A DNA stretch of 64,000 nucleotides from Lysinibacillus fusiformis (GCF_016925635.1 NZ_CP070490.1:3106001-3170000), one strand, 5' to 3'; shown: positions 35,367 through 44,765, numbered from the stretch's first letter. Numbers and translations: made by a program. Notes: generated by a model from the letters alone, not told the origin.

Positions 35367-35405
35367 AGATTAGCAGGAAAATAATATTCCTGCTAATCTT
35401 TTTTT
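35367..35405 (+). terminator. Right 33-bp duplication plus T-tract: the original yneB terminator
   Basis: 35367-35399 is identical to 33796-33828 and is followed by a T-run. Joining the left flank to this copy restores a perfect intrinsic terminator directly after yneB, which reconstructs the pre-insertion site. Confidence 0.88.
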
Positions 35406-35416
35406 CTGTAAAGAGA

Positions 35417-35992
35417 CTATTGAAAAGAAGAAAAGCTTTCGATGATAACATGATTAGGCAGTTGGAACGGGTGCTCTTTATTTATTCTATCATAAAACAT
35501 GATGCCATTTAAATGATCGATTTCATGTTGTACAACGATAGCCCCATAGCCCTGTAACTGAACAATGATTTCATGTCCATCGATGTCGTAAGCTTTGACT
35601 TTAATGCGTTCGTATCTCGGTACAAAACCAGAAACAGGTCGATTTACAGATAGACAGCCTTCTCCCTCAGGTAGATAAATCATATTAAGGGAATGACTCA
35701 TTATTTTAGGGTTAATCAGCATCATTTCTTGGTCATCAAAGAGCACAGCAAACATTCGTTTATCTACGCCAATTTGATTAGCAGAGAGTCCACTTCCAGG
35801 GCGAAGCTTATATTTTTTTGCTAGAGTAGGATCTTGGCTATTTTTTAAATATTGTAGCATGGACAAGAGGGTATTTCGGTCCTCTGTGGTCACAGGTATC
35901 GCCACTTCTTGAGTGTGTTTTCTTAAAATTGTCGAGTGTTCTTTCACGAAATCCTTCATTGTAATCATATAATTGGGGTGAAATTTAGTCAT
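35417..35992 (-). CDS. def: Peptide deformylase
   Basis: A 191-residue metalloenzyme removing the formyl group from nascent proteins. The three motifs are visible: GSGLSANQIG (motif I), EGCLS (motif II, metal Cys) and HEIDHLNG (motif III, two metal His). The insertion between motifs and the overall length fit the type 2 Gram-positive enzyme. Start ATG 35992 follows GAGGTGTTTATCT; longer starts run into the upstream ORF. It overlaps the chimeric ORF by 8 bp. Absent from this place in B. subtilis, so it came with the accessory cassette. Confidence 0.93.
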   Translation of the reverse strand: MTKFHPNYMITMKDFVKEHSTILRKHTQEVAIPVTTEDRNTLLSMLQYLKNSQDPTLAKKYKLRPGSGLSANQIGVDKRMFAVLFDDQEMMLINPKIMSHSLNMIYLPEGEGCLSVNRPVSGFVPRYERIKVKAYDIDGHEIIVQLQGYGAIVVQHEIDHLNGIMFYDRINKEHPFQLPNHVIIESFSSFQ

Positions 35993-36206
35993 AGATAAAC
36001 ACCTCATCAATCCGGCTATTGAGAACCTTAGCAATCTTAAAAGCTAATTCAAGGGTCGGATCATATTTATCATTTTCAATACTATTAATGGTCTGCCTCA
36101 CAACCCCACATTCTTTTGCAAGAGCAGCCTGCATTAAAATGGACAAAGCAACACTCAATTCATATTCACTAAATTGTGGGTATAATAACACCGCAGTTTT
36201 CTTCAT
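35985..36206 (-). CDS. Chimeric ORF: DJ-1/PfpI N-terminal fragment fused to the C-terminal part of a Cro/CI-type HTH regulator
   Basis: A 73-residue ORF. Residues 1-26 (MKKTAVLLYPQFSEYELSVA...) look like the first strand and helix of DJ-1/PfpI-family proteins. Residues about 30-73 (LAKECGVVRQTINSIENDKY ... AFKIAKVL) look like the second half of small XRE regulators of the YozG/YgzD type, with the first HTH helix missing. The join is in frame and looks like a deletion junction. RBS AAGGAG serves ATG 36206 and the end overlaps def, so it is probably translated. A degenerate gene is the safest reading; a functional short protein is possible. Confidence 0.6.
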   Translation of the reverse strand: MKKTAVLLYPQFSEYELSVALSILMQAALAKECGVVRQTINSIENDKYDPTLELAFKIAKVLNSRIDEVFIYD

Positions 36207-36207
36207 T

Positions 36208-36741
36208 TCACACACTCCTTACCTTTAGATTGTTCCATTCTTCCTGTAAAATAGCGTAATAGTATTCATCCCACCAATCATCTCCGTGTGGTATGCATTT
36301 TTTAAAAAATCCTTCTTGGCGCATCCCGATCTTTTCCATGACTCGGTATGAAGCTACATTTTCTGGCTGGCATGTGGCGATAATTCGATGAAGTTTCATT
36401 TTAGTAAAGCTATAATTTAATAGGGCATGAGCAGCTTCAGAAGCATAGCCATGATTATGATAGACAGGATTCAAAACCCATCCAATTTCATAAGTATGGT
36501 CACCGAAGTATTTGTGGAAAACAAGATGACCAATGACTCGCTGTTGTTCACGTAAAACAATGGCGAAATGTTTTGCTTGCTCGTTGTTATTCTCCGTTAT
36601 AAAGTTTCGAACCTGTTCTTCATTCAACACACCTTCAGGCATATAGTGCATCACTGTTTTATCGGACATATAGCTATAAACAGCCTGCCAATCTTGTGCT
36701 TCAAATGTTCGAATAAGTAGCCTCGGTGTTGTGATGTTCAC
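36208..36741 (-). CDS. GNAT family N-acetyltransferase (RimJ/RimL-like)
   Basis: A 177-residue GNAT protein. Motif A is visible as NPVYHNHGYASEAAHALLNYSF; motif B includes CQPENVASYRVMEKIGMRQEG; TPRLLIRTFEAQDW is the usual N terminus of ribosomal-protein Ser/Ala acetyltransferases. Substrate unknown. The stop lies two bases from the start of the chimeric ORF, making acetyltransferase-chimera-def one operon. Confidence 0.9.
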   Translation of the reverse strand: MNITTPRLLIRTFEAQDWQAVYSYMSDKTVMHYMPEGVLNEEQVRNFITENNNEQAKHFAIVLREQQRVIGHLVFHKYFGDHTYEIGWVLNPVYHNHGYASEAAHALLNYSFTKMKLHRIIATCQPENVASYRVMEKIGMRQEGFFKKCIPHGDDWWDEYYYAILQEEWNNLKVRSV

Positions 36742-36928
36742 AATATTTCCTCCTATTATCTATTAAATTTTTCCTTTTATAATTAGTTATACACCTCTAA
36801 CATCTGGAAGTCATGTAAATAATGGCTAAGAAGTGTTTTTAAGGGTTGGTATAACTGCATTTTAAGGGAAACCGTGCTATACTTTGCATACTGAGGTCAT
36901 TAAGCTAGGTACTGAAAGGTGTGTAACA

Positions 36929-37162
36929 ATGTTATCAAAGGAAAAAATTAACCGAATTAATGAATTATCTGCTAAAGCGAAAAGCGGACAATTAACAGAG
37001 GCAGAGGCAAAGGAGCGAACAGCGCTTCGCAAGGAGTACTTAGATACGTTTAGAGCGACTATGCGAGATACGATTGAAAACGTAAAAGTGGTAGATGCAG
37101 AAGGAAATGATGTAACCCCAGAGAAGGTAAAACAAGCGAAAAAAAATAAATTTCTAAATTAA
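36929..37162 (+). CDS. ynzC: YnzC-like DUF896 protein
   Basis: A 77-residue helical protein, exactly the usual DUF896 length: MLSKEKINRINELSAKAKSG, then TEAEAKERTALRKEYLD. ATG 36929 follows GAAAGGTG; an upstream in-frame start lacks an RBS. Sits between yneB and tkt as in B. subtilis, though now separated from yneB by the IS and the def cassette. Biochemical function unknown. Confidence 0.92.
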   Translation: MLSKEKINRINELSAKAKSGQLTEAEAKERTALRKEYLDTFRATMRDTIENVKVVDAEGNDVTPEKVKQAKKNKFLN

Positions 37163-37234
37163 TGTGACACAATTCAATAAAGTATGTATGAAAACACAAA
37201 TAGTATAACAAAAGCATTGTTTTCTAAAGCAATG

Positions 37235-37263
37235 TTGACTAAACTGTAAAAGAACAATATATA
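37235..37263 (+). promoter_or_regulatory. sigma-A promoter of tkt
   Basis: TTGACT (37235-37240), a 17-bp spacer and TATATA (37258-37263), about 25 bp before ATG 37289. Confidence 0.75.
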
Positions 37264-37288
37264 GGACGAGAAAGGATGTCACAATATA

Positions 37289-39283
37289 ATGACTCAACAC
37301 GCGGATCTTTTAGCAATTAATGCTATCCGAACTTTGTCAATCGATGCTATTGAAAAAGCAAATTCTGGTCACCCAGGTTTACCAATGGGGGCAGCGCCAA
37401 TGGCTTATACGCTTTGGACAAAACAATTACGCCATAATCCAGCAAATCCAAAATGGTTTAACCGTGATCGTTTTGTACTATCAGCAGGCCATGGTTCAAT
37501 GCTTTTATACAGCTTACTGCACCTTGGAGGCTATGGTTTACCAATGGAAGAAATTCAAAACTTCCGCCAATGGGATTCATTAACACCAGGACATCCTGAA
37601 TACGGTCATACAGTAGGAGTAGAGGCAACAACTGGTCCTCTTGGACAAGGAATCGCTATGACTGTTGGTATGGCTATGGCTGAGCGTCATTTAGCTGCTA
37701 CTTACAATAAACCAGGTCATGACATTGTTGACCACTACACATTTGCGCTATGTGGCGATGGTGACTTAATGGAAGGTGTAGCAGCAGAAGCTATTTCATT
37801 AGCTGGTCACTTAAAACTTGAAAAATTAATCGTGCTTTACGATTCTAATGATATTTCTTTAGATGGTGACTTAGAAAAGTCATTCTCAGAAAACGTGCAA
37901 AAACGCTTCGAATCTTATGGCTGGAATTACTTAAAAGTGGCAGATGGTACAGATGTAGATGCTGTTAATGCTGCTATTGAGGAAGCGAAAAAATCAACTG
38001 GCAAACCAACATTAATTGAAGTGAAAACAGTGATTGGTTTTGGTTCTCCAAATAAATCTGGTAAAGCAGATTCACACGGTGCACCACTTGGTACAGATGA
38101 AGTTGTCTTAACGAAGGCTGCCTATGAGTGGGCACATGAACCATTCCAAATTCCTGCAGAAGTTTACGATACATTTAATGCGGCTGCTGAAGTGCAAGGA
38201 GCACAACCAGAGGAAGCTTGGAATGCTAAATTTGCTGCATACAAAGAAGAATTCCCAGAGTTGGCAGCTCAATTCGAGAAAGCGATGAATGGTGAATTAC
38301 CAGAGGACTTTGCTTCTGAGTTACCAGTATATGAAGCAGGTAAATCTGTAGCAACGCGTTCTTCTTCAGGCGATGCGATTAATGCTATTGCGAAGAAAAC
38401 ACCTTCATTCTTTGGTGGTTCAGCAGACCTTGCTGGCTCCAATAAAACAACGATGAAGGGTGCTGGAGATTTCTCAGCAGACGACTATGCTGGTCGCAAC
38501 ATCTGGTTTGGTGTTCGTGAATTTGCAATGGGTGCTGCTATGAACGGAATGGCTCTTCACGGTGGTTTAAATGTATTCGGCGGTACATTCTTCGTATTCT
38601 CTGATTACGTTCGTCCAGCGATTCGTCTTTCTGCATTAATGGGTCTTCCTGTAACATATGTATTTACACATGATTCGATTGCAGTAGGGGAAGATGGTCC
38701 AACACATGAACCAATCGAACACCTTGCATCATTACGTGCAATGCCAAACCTATCTGTTATTCGTCCTGCAGATGCAAATGAATCAGCAGTTGCATGGGAG
38801 CTTGCAGTAGCAGCAGAAAAATCACCAACTGTTCTAGTATTGTCTCGTCAAAACTTACCTGTTCTTGACGCTTCTATTGAAACAGTACGTGATGGCGTAG
38901 CGAAGGGTGCTTACACAGTGTCTCCAGCTACGAAAGAAGTAGCAGATGCTATTTTAATTGCAACAGGCTCTGAGGTTTCACTTGCTGTCGAAGCACAAAA
39001 AGCTTTAAAAGCAGACGGCGTAGATGTAGCAGTTGTTTCAATGCCATCTATGGATCGCTTTGAAAAACAAGATGCAGCTTACAAAGAATCTGTACTACCA
39101 AAAGCTGTAACAAAACGTCTTGCAATTGAAATGGGCGCATCATTCGGCTGGCATAAATACACTGGCTTTGAAGGGGACGTTCTTGCTATCGACAAGTTCG
39201 GCGCTTCTGCACCAGGTGAATTAGTAATGGAAAAATACGGCTTCACTGTCGAAAACGTAGTAGCAAAAGTGAAAGCACTATAA
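37289..39283 (+). CDS. tkt: Transketolase
   Basis: A 664-residue thiamine-diphosphate enzyme of the pentose phosphate pathway. Visible motifs: [12 protein letters not shown] (N-terminal substrate loop), [22 protein letters not shown] (ThDP motif GDG...), [17 protein letters not shown] (PYR-domain His region) and the C-terminal IEMGASFGW. Length fits bacterial transketolases. Single gene with its own promoter and a very strong terminator. Smooth codon use fits high expression. Confidence 0.97.
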   Translation: MTQHADLLAINAIRTLSIDAIEKANSGHPGLPMGAAPMAYTLWTKQLRHNPANPKWFNRDRFVLSAGHGSMLLYSLLHLGGYGLPMEEIQNFRQWDSLTPGHPEYGHTVGVEATTGPLGQGIAMTVGMAMAERHLAATYNKPGHDIVDHYTFALCGDGDLMEGVAAEAISLAGHLKLEKLIVLYDSNDISLDGDLEKSFSENVQKRFESYGWNYLKVADGTDVDAVNAAIEEAKKSTGKPTLIEVKTVIGFGSPNKSGKADSHGAPLGTDEVVLTKAAYEWAHEPFQIPAEVYDTFNAAAEVQGAQPEEAWNAKFAAYKEEFPELAAQFEKAMNGELPEDFASELPVYEAGKSVATRSSSGDAINAIAKKTPSFFGGSADLAGSNKTTMKGAGDFSADDYAGRNIWFGVREFAMGAAMNGMALHGGLNVFGGTFFVFSDYVRPAIRLSALMGLPVTYVFTHDSIAVGEDGPTHEPIEHLASLRAMPNLSVIRPADANESAVAWELAVAAEKSPTVLVLSRQNLPVLDASIETVRDGVAKGAYTVSPATKEVADAILIATGSEVSLAVEAQKALKADGVDVAVVSMPSMDRFEKQDAAYKESVLPKAVTKRLAIEMGASFGWHKYTGFEGDVLAIDKFGASAPGELVMEKYGFTVENVVAKVKAL

Positions 39284-39294
39284 TTTACAACCAA

Positions 39295-39346
39295 TACCGC
39301 AACACGCAGCGAAATAAACATGAGCTGCGTGTTGCGGTACTTTTTA
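39295..39346 (+). terminator. Terminator of tkt
   Basis: A 16-bp perfect stem, TACCGCAACACGCAGC (39295-39310) with GCTGCGTGTTGCGGTA (39324-39339), followed by a T-run. Confidence 0.92.
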
Positions 39347-39393
39347 TAGCGTCAAACACAGTAATGTAAAAACTCAAAAAGAAGGGTGAGCGA

Positions 39394-40041
39394 ATGAAGA
39401 ATTATAGTGTTGTGTTATTTGACTTAGATGGAACATTATCTGATCCCAAAATAGGAATCACTAAATCAGTGCAATATGCTTTACATAAGGCAGGCATCAT
39501 GGTGAATGATTTGGATGAACTGGAACCTTTCATCGGACCACCATTACAAGTATCTTTTCGAGAAATCTATGGCTTCAATGATAGACAAATAACGCAAGCA
39601 ATTAGTGATTACCGCGAACGATTTACGGAAAGGGGAATGTTTGAAAATAAACTCTATGAAGATATTCCAGCTTTGTTAGCTAATTTAAAGCAACAAGGAT
39701 ATATATTGATTATTGCCACTTCAAAACCAACTGTCTTTGCGGAACAAATCGTAAAGTATTTTCAGCTAGAGTCCTATTTCGATTTTGTCGTAGGTAGTCA
39801 CTTAGATGGTTCACGTTCTGCCAAAGGTGAGATTATTGCTGATGTGCTTCAACAATTTGCTTCCTATCCAAAGGAGCAATTTATTATGATTGGGGATCGA
39901 AAATATGATTTGATCGGCGCTCGTGAAAATCAAATTGATGCCATCGGTGTAACATATGGTTTTGGGTCACTAGAAGAATTAAAAAATGAAAAGCCTACAT
40001 ATATTGTGGATCATGCAAATGACATCCTAAAATACCTCTAA
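39394..40041 (+). CDS. HAD-superfamily hydrolase (phosphoglycolate phosphatase / PpaX-like)
   Basis: A 215-residue protein with HAD motifs I (DLDGTLSD), II (IATSKPT), III (KGEII...) and IV (GDRKYD), and a helical cap inserted after motif I. It resembles the YktC/GMP-nucleotidase and PpaX group; the substrate cannot be decided. RBS GAAGGGTGAG precedes ATG 39394. Convergent with liaR across a bidirectional terminator. Confidence 0.85.
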   Translation: MKNYSVVLFDLDGTLSDPKIGITKSVQYALHKAGIMVNDLDELEPFIGPPLQVSFREIYGFNDRQITQAISDYRERFTERGMFENKLYEDIPALLANLKQQGYILIIATSKPTVFAEQIVKYFQLESYFDFVVGSHLDGSRSAKGEIIADVLQQFASYPKEQFIMIGDRKYDLIGARENQIDAIGVTYGFGSLEELKNEKPTYIVDHANDILKYL

Positions 40042-40048
40042 AAGCACG

Positions 40049-40078
40049 AAAAAACTGCATGTCAAAATGCAGTTTTTT
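40049..40078. terminator. Bidirectional terminator between the HAD gene and liaR
   Basis: AAAAAACTGCAT (40049-40060) pairs perfectly with ATGCAGTTTTTT (40067-40078) around a GTCAAA loop. Confidence 0.9.
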
Positions 40079-40086
40079 ATGTAGGA

Positions 40087-40719
40087 TTATTTAGCAAGTC
40101 CGTTTTGGAATGCGTAGACGACGGCTTGTGTACGATCTTGAACTTCTAGCTTGGCTAAAATATTACTAACATGTGTTTTCACCGTTTTTAGGGCGATATA
40201 TAGCTCATCAGCGATTTCCTGATTCGCTTTGCCCTGAGCCATCAGCAATAATACTTCCATTTCACGATCAGTCAGTTGCTCGTAAAGAGGTGTACTATTG
40301 CCGTGGCGCATGCGGTGCATCATTTTGGAAGTGACCTCTGGCTCTAGCACCGTTTCGCCACCCATTGTTTTACGAATAGCCTCGGCAATTTGTTTCGCAT
40401 TTGATGTTTTTAAAATATAGCTTACTGCACCAGCCTCTAAGGCAGGGTAGACTTTATCGTCATCTAAAAAACTAGTCACCATCATGATTTTAGCCTCAGG
40501 CCATGCTGCTAATATTTCTACTGTCGCCTCTGCTCCTGTCATAATGGGCATCACATTATCCATTAAAATAATATCAGGCCTTAACGCTAAGGCACGTTCC
40601 ACAGCCTCTTTGCCGTTCTCAGCCTCACCTACAACCGTAATATCTGGCTGTGCTGAAAGATAGGCGGAAACACCAATCCGTACCATTTCATGATCATCCA
40701 CTATGAGCACTTGAATCAT
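40087..40719 (-). CDS. liaR: LiaR-like response regulator (NarL/VraR family)
   Basis: A 210-residue protein. Receiver domain (1-120) with acidic pocket VDDHE and phospho-acceptor Asp in [11 protein letters not shown]-terminal LuxR-type HTH ([29 protein letters not shown] split). Start ATG 40719 follows AGGAGGTTCATATCG; longer in-frame starts lie within liaS. With LiaS and LiaF it forms the envelope-stress three-component system that induces liaIH. Confidence 0.93.
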   Translation of the reverse strand: MIQVLIVDDHEMVRIGVSAYLSAQPDITVVGEAENGKEAVERALALRPDIILMDNVMPIMTGAEATVEILAAWPEAKIMMVTSFLDDDKVYPALEAGAVSYILKTSNAKQIAEAIRKTMGGETVLEPEVTSKMMHRMRHGNSTPLYEQLTDREMEVLLLMAQGKANQEIADELYIALKTVKTHVSNILAKLEVQDRTQAVVYAFQNGLAK

Positions 40720-41734
40720 CGATATGAACCTCCTCCTTATGTAGTGGAATTTTAACCTCCACAATCGTTCCTTCTTCAGGCACGGACACAATTTTATAGG
40801 TGCAGCCAATTTCGACAGCTCGTTCAGCTATATTTTGTAAGCCGTACGACGTCGATTTATCAGCCTCCACATCAAAGCCTAACCCATTATCCTGAATTCG
40901 TAAAATAGCTAAGTCGTCTCTTGCCACAAGCAGTAATTCGACCTCACTTGCTTTGGCATGACGAAGCGTATTGGAGAGGGCTTCCTGTGCAATACGAAAT
41001 AAATGATCTTCCTCTGCTTTTGTTAAGGCCATTTCCTCTAGCTCGTATTCAATATGGAAATAAACTTTTTGCTGAAGCTCAATAATCAATTCCTCTAAGC
41101 CTTGTGCCAAAGTTTTATTGTGTAGAGCTACAGGTCGTAGATGTAGCAGTAATGCACGCATTTCTAGCTGTGCCTGCTGAACGATTTTCTCCACCTGTTT
41201 TAAACTAGTAGCATGTTCGTCATTTTCAGTTAATGCGGAGAGTAACATAGATGCAGCAAATAGTTGCTGTGACACAGAATCATGTAGTTCTCTAGCTAGT
41301 CGTTGGCGTTCAGCAATAATACGCTCCTGAATAATTTTATCATTGGCCTCAGCCCGTTCATTGGACAAACGCTGTAAACTTTTACGTTGTGTATCGATTA
41401 ATTCACTCGTTTGGACAAGTGCTTTTTTTAACGATTTTGGAAGAGCTTGTTTTTGAGGAAAAACAAAATCAGGCTCGATTAATTGTTTCACTATACGGGT
41501 TGCCTGCGCTTCTCTTGCCCTTGCAGTCATACTGATCCAGCTGGCAAACAGGAAGCTAAGAATAAACAGACTAACTATAATGATGCCACCTAGAGGGATA
41601 TTATCGTAATTCTGCTGCCACAAAGGCTCCCATGTTTTTTCATCTGGATTGCCCCATAGTGCAACAAGAAGACCAAAAACAGCACTCATTAAAATAAAAA
41701 ATAATGTAAATAATCTTGAGATAAAGGCAATCAT
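40694..41734 (-). CDS. liaS: LiaS-like sensor histidine kinase
   Basis: A 346-residue intramembrane-sensing kinase. Two N-terminal membrane segments with a short extracellular loop, then a HisKA_3 dimerisation domain with phospho-His in [18 protein letters not shown], and an HATPase_c domain with N box ([12 protein letters not shown]) and G box (DNGLGF). It overlaps liaR by 26 bp and liaF by 4 bp. Confidence 0.93.
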   Translation of the reverse strand: MIAFISRLFTLFFILMSAVFGLLVALWGNPDEKTWEPLWQQNYDNIPLGGIIIVSLFILSFLFASWISMTARAREAQATRIVKQLIEPDFVFPQKQALPKSLKKALVQTSELIDTQRKSLQRLSNERAEANDKIIQERIIAERQRLARELHDSVSQQLFAASMLLSALTENDEHATSLKQVEKIVQQAQLEMRALLLHLRPVALHNKTLAQGLEELIIELQQKVYFHIEYELEEMALTKAEEDHLFRIAQEALSNTLRHAKASEVELLLVARDDLAILRIQDNGLGFDVEADKSTSYGLQNIAERAVEIGCTYKIVSVPEEGTIVEVKIPLHKEEVHIDDSSAHSG

Positions 41735-42423
41735 TTTCGTAGCACCTCCAAATCTCCAAGCCAGGTTGCGACATGAATAATCAATACACGTTTAGCATCC
41801 TCAGGGTTGCCGTCAGAGAAAGTAATACTTTCATTTAATATACGTTGTGGCCCGACATGTAAGCAGGTAAGCTCACCAAATAACGTCGTATACTGTAAAC
41901 GGAATGGAATTTCATAAGGAATATAAATTTGAACTTTACCGATACCTTGTCGAATTGTAATTAGACTAGTGCCAGCAGGTAAAATCGTTTGCGTTGTATC
42001 GATGGTAATATCTCCTGCAAGGCGCTGAATTTGTACATCTTGCCATTTATATGCTTCTGTAGGCGCTGGCATTGTGCCAATTAAGTCATTTTTAGTCGCA
42101 GGAAGCTTTTCAAAAAGCTCAGCACCAACTACTTTTGGCTCGTTTTCTCTTTGTAAGTATTGATAGAGCATATATAAGAGCATGATGACGATAAATAAAC
42201 GTAAGCTCCACATCGTGAACAAAGCAATGGCAATAAAGAAAATTCCTGTCCATTTAAAAAATCGAACTTTTTTGGAAAAACTTAAATAAAGAAGTACAGC
42301 CCCAATCAATAAACAGAAGGCACCACCGTTATTAAAAATAGTTAGCTCCACGAAGACGAGTAAAAAGAAGCAAAGTACCCAAAATGTGAGCTTATTTGTT
42401 GTGAAATTTTGCAAGAGGGTCAC
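41731..42423 (-). CDS. liaF: LiaF-like inhibitor of LiaRS
   Basis: A 230-residue protein with four N-terminal hydrophobic segments (to about residue 90) and a C-terminal LiaF/DUF2154-type beta domain (QRLAGDITIDTTQTILPAG; VQIYIPYEIPF-like). In B. subtilis LiaF keeps LiaS inactive without stress. Overlaps liaS by 4 bp (ATGA). The RBS is AGGGTGACC-like upstream of 42423. Confidence 0.9.
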   Translation of the reverse strand: MTLLQNFTTNKLTFWVLCFFLLVFVELTIFNNGGAFCLLIGAVLLYLSFSKKVRFFKWTGIFFIAIALFTMWSLRLFIVIMLLYMLYQYLQRENEPKVVGAELFEKLPATKNDLIGTMPAPTEAYKWQDVQIQRLAGDITIDTTQTILPAGTSLITIRQGIGKVQIYIPYEIPFRLQYTTLFGELTCLHVGPQRILNESITFSDGNPEDAKRVLIIHVATWLGDLEVLRK

Positions 42424-42478
42424 CCTTCCTTCTACTAATAGTATAAGAGAGGGAATGGGACCCTCTATTTTTAAACGT

Positions 42479-42514
42479 GAAAGAATGCGCCTTTTAATGT
42501 TGGCGCATTGCTTT
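42479..42514 (-). other. Stem-loop between liaH and liaF
   Basis: GAAAG-AATGCGCC pairs with GGCGCATT-G-CTTTC (core 42484-42491 with 42502-42509). No good T-tract on the minus strand. It probably attenuates read-through so that LiaI/LiaH are made in excess over LiaFSR, as described for the lia operon of Bacillus. Confidence 0.55.
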
Positions 42515-42526
42515 CATTATACCATG

Positions 42527-43165
42527 TTATTTATTTTCAATTAGCAGTGGTGAGCTATCTTCTACTGCTTTTTTTTCTAATTCTGCGAGTCTTGCCTCAA
42601 AAGTTGTGAGCTCATGATCTTTATCGATTTGAAAAGCTAATTTATCGATATACGCTTCTAAATCTTCAAAGTTTGTTTTATTGTTTTTTGCTATCATTCC
42701 ATCCATTTGATGATGGGCACGAGTTACATTTTCTTTCCCCATCAGCTGTAATTGACGCACTTTCATATCTTTAATTTTATGCTTCATTGTTTCAAATTTA
42801 CGCTCAAGCTCGAAGTATTCACGAGTACTTGCTTCAATGCTAGCTTGTAATGTAAGGTTACGGGCTGAATAAGCTGTTACTTCATCCGTTGCGAAATCAA
42901 TTAAGTCCTGCTCTCCGCTCGTTTTTGCTAGTGCCAATTGAGATTCACGTTTCGCTAGTAAATCCGCGTTCTCTTTATATTCTTGCTCTAGCTTTTCTTT
43001 TAATTGCCCTTGTCGCTCTAATAGTTTGCCTGTTTGTTCCGTTTGCTTTTCTGCTTCACGAATGTATTGATTTAACATCGCAATCGGATTTTTTTGTTCC
43101 TTCTTATCAAATAATTGATGTAAGTCTGCCTCTACTGTATATCTAAAACGTTGAAATAAGTTCAT
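42527..43165 (-). CDS. liaH: LiaH-like phage-shock protein (PspA/IM30 family)
   Basis: A 212-residue, almost fully helical protein with PspA coiled coils: LFQRFRYTVEADLHQLFDKKE, PIAMLNQYIREAEKQ and FETMKHKIKDMKVRQLQLMGKE. PspA/LiaH oligomers support damaged membranes. RBS AGGAGCG lies upstream of 43165. The gene lies between the LiaI-like gene and the regulators. Confidence 0.92.
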   Translation of the reverse strand: MNLFQRFRYTVEADLHQLFDKKEQKNPIAMLNQYIREAEKQTEQTGKLLERQGQLKEKLEQEYKENADLLAKRESQLALAKTSGEQDLIDFATDEVTAYSARNLTLQASIEASTREYFELERKFETMKHKIKDMKVRQLQLMGKENVTRAHHQMDGMIAKNNKTNFEDLEAYIDKLAFQIDKDHELTTFEARLAELEKKAVEDSSPLLIENK

Positions 43166-43180
43166 TTAAATTCGCTCCTT

Positions 43181-43537
43181 TTATTTTGTTAAGTTTGACC
43201 ATTCTTTTTCAAAGTTTGTAAACGGATCTTCTTCTTTTTTTTCTTCAATTGTTGGGATTTTTACATCTTCACCATTCCATTTTTTATAGATAACATAGAT
43301 AATGGCGATTGCTGCAAGACCAACCATTGCTGGAATGTTGGACACTGCTGATAGGACACCGATTAGACCAACTGTAAACCAGAAAATTTTACCGAATGTT
43401 GACTTACTAGCAATGTAGAAGTGCATGCCCAGTGCTACAAATAGTCCGGAGAATAATAATCCTGCCAGTGGTCCGATTAACGCAAGTGCAACACATGCTG
43501 CAATGACGCCTCCAGTTAATAAAAGAAATTTTTTCAT
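43181..43537 (-). CDS. LiaI-like small membrane protein
   Basis: A 118-residue protein with three to four hydrophobic segments and a charged C-terminal tail (about 90-118; EEKKEEDPFTNFEKEW). It holds the place of liaI, the membrane anchor for LiaH, but sequence similarity to B. subtilis LiaI is weak, so I leave the symbol empty. First gene of the operon; RBS AAAGGAG. Confidence 0.72.
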   Translation of the reverse strand: MKKFLLLTGGVIAACVALALIGPLAGLLFSGLFVALGMHFYIASKSTFGKIFWFTVGLIGVLSAVSNIPAMVGLAAIAIIYVIYKKWNGEDVKIPTIEEKKEEDPFTNFEKEWSNLTK

Positions 43538-43876
43538 TTGTTTTAGCTCCTTTCGTTTGTACCTTTATGTTACCTGTTTACAAGATTGTCTAAAACGGAC
43601 TCGAAATTGATTTTGTACTAGGTCTCGAGGCTGAGATTCATCTAAGCAGCCACAATAGAAGGTTTTTGGCGTGCTAAACAAGCGGTTTTTTCTTATTTTT
43701 GGAAAAATATTATTTATTCTTGGATAGAATTACCATTTGTCATAAAGTCATTTATAGATCCGAAACTAGAATTTTTTCGACAAAAATAGAAGAGAGATCC
43801 CTCCTTCGTTTGACAAATAAACAAGATTGAATGAGCTATACTTATGGAAAAGAAACTGAGCGAAGGAGGATTTCTG
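43538..43876. promoter_or_regulatory. Divergent regulatory region between the lia operon and sirA
   Basis: A 339-bp gap. On the liaI side the minus strand has TAGACA, 17 bp, CATAAA as a weak promoter candidate, with AGTCCGTTTTAGAC just upstream as a possible LiaR site (low certainty). On the sirA side lies the Spo0A box listed separately. No ORF is supported. Confidence 0.4.
43776..43782. promoter_or_regulatory. Spo0A box upstream of sirA
   Basis: TTCGACA, the exact complement of TGTCGAA, in the symmetric context TTTTTCGACAAAAA. It lies about 95 bp before the sirA start. sirA is a known Spo0A~P-induced gene in B. subtilis, which supports the call. Confidence 0.7.
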
Positions 43877-44302
43877 GTGAGAACCTATTCTATATATAAG
43901 ATAAAAGAAGAGCATTTAACGTTTATTTTTGGCAGAGAGCGGAAGTTGTTAGAGATGATGCAAGGTTGTGAAGATGCCAACGAGAAATCCTTAAAAGAGC
44001 TTGCATATATATGTGAATCCGTTCGTTTTGAGGAGATTGCAGCCATGTTAGAGCAACAACTTGATTCCAAATATGCACACCTAGAAAGAGCTCGCAATGC
44101 TTTGTTTTTAGAACATCCGATAAAAGGCAAAATGGCTATTTATTTAGTGGATCGTAAAATTTGTGTTTATTGTGAAGGTTCACGAATGCTAGATTTAGAT
44201 TTATTTCAAATGCTTGCTAAAATGAGTGAACGCTTTATTGCTTTTAATAAACAGGATAATGAGTGTGGGTGGTTAAAGCCGATGAAGTATACAATGCACT
44301 AG
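43877..44302 (+). CDS. sirA: SirA, sporulation inhibitor of replication
   Basis: A 141-residue protein (YneE family). The N terminus YSIYKIKEEHLTFIFGRE and the C-terminal signature FIAFNKQDNECGWLKPMK match SirA, which binds DnaA domain I and blocks initiation during sporulation. GTG 43877 lies 8-9 nt after GAAGGAGG; the longer start ATG 43844 precedes that RBS. It precedes yneF as in B. subtilis, and a Spo0A box lies upstream. Confidence 0.9.
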   Translation: MRTYSIYKIKEEHLTFIFGRERKLLEMMQGCEDANEKSLKELAYICESVRFEEIAAMLEQQLDSKYAHLERARNALFLEHPIKGKMAIYLVDRKICVYCEGSRMLDLDLFQMLAKMSERFIAFNKQDNECGWLKPMKYTMH

Positions 44303-44401
44303 GAAAATTCACTACAATATATAGTAACACGCTATTATTTCGTGTATAATGGAGCGTGGAGAGTTTTTTCTCGGTATATTGTAGTGGAGGAGGTTGGTTG
44401 T

Positions 44402-44620
44402 ATGCCTACATGGGGCTGGATTATTATCGTAATTATCGCATTAGCAGCGGGCGCGGCACTTGGTTTCTATTTCGCTCGTCAAGCTATGATGAAATATTTA
44501 AAAGAAAACCCACCTATTAATGAGCAAATGATTCGTATGATGATGGCACAAATGGGTCGTACGCCGTCTGAAAAGCAAGTACGTCAAATGATGGCGCAAA
44601 TGAATAAATTCCAGAAGTAA
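44402..44620 (+). CDS. yneF: YneF-like UPF0154 membrane protein
   Basis: A 72-residue protein, exactly the usual UPF0154 length. One N-terminal membrane segment (about 4-24), then KYLKENPPINEQMIRMMMAQ and GRTPSEKQVRQMM, a hallmark of the family. RBS GGAGGAGG precedes ATG 44402. Function unknown; conserved beside sirA. Confidence 0.95.
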   Translation: MPTWGWIIIVIIALAAGAALGFYFARQAMMKYLKENPPINEQMIRMMMAQMGRTPSEKQVRQMMAQMNKFQK

Positions 44621-44636
44621 TTTGGAATGATCAGAG

Positions 44637-44670
44637 CAACTAGTTCAAACTTAACTAGTTGTTTTTTTTT
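44637..44670 (+). terminator. Terminator of yneF
   Basis: CAACTAGTT (44637-44645) pairs with AACTAGTTG (44653-44661), followed by a run of nine T. Confidence 0.88.
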
Positions 44671-44765
44671 ATTTTTAACAGTATTTAAAAAATTCTTGAA
44701 AATCATATAATTCTATCGGGAAACTATGTATAATAGAATTACCATACGGAAGGGAGTTGTATATT

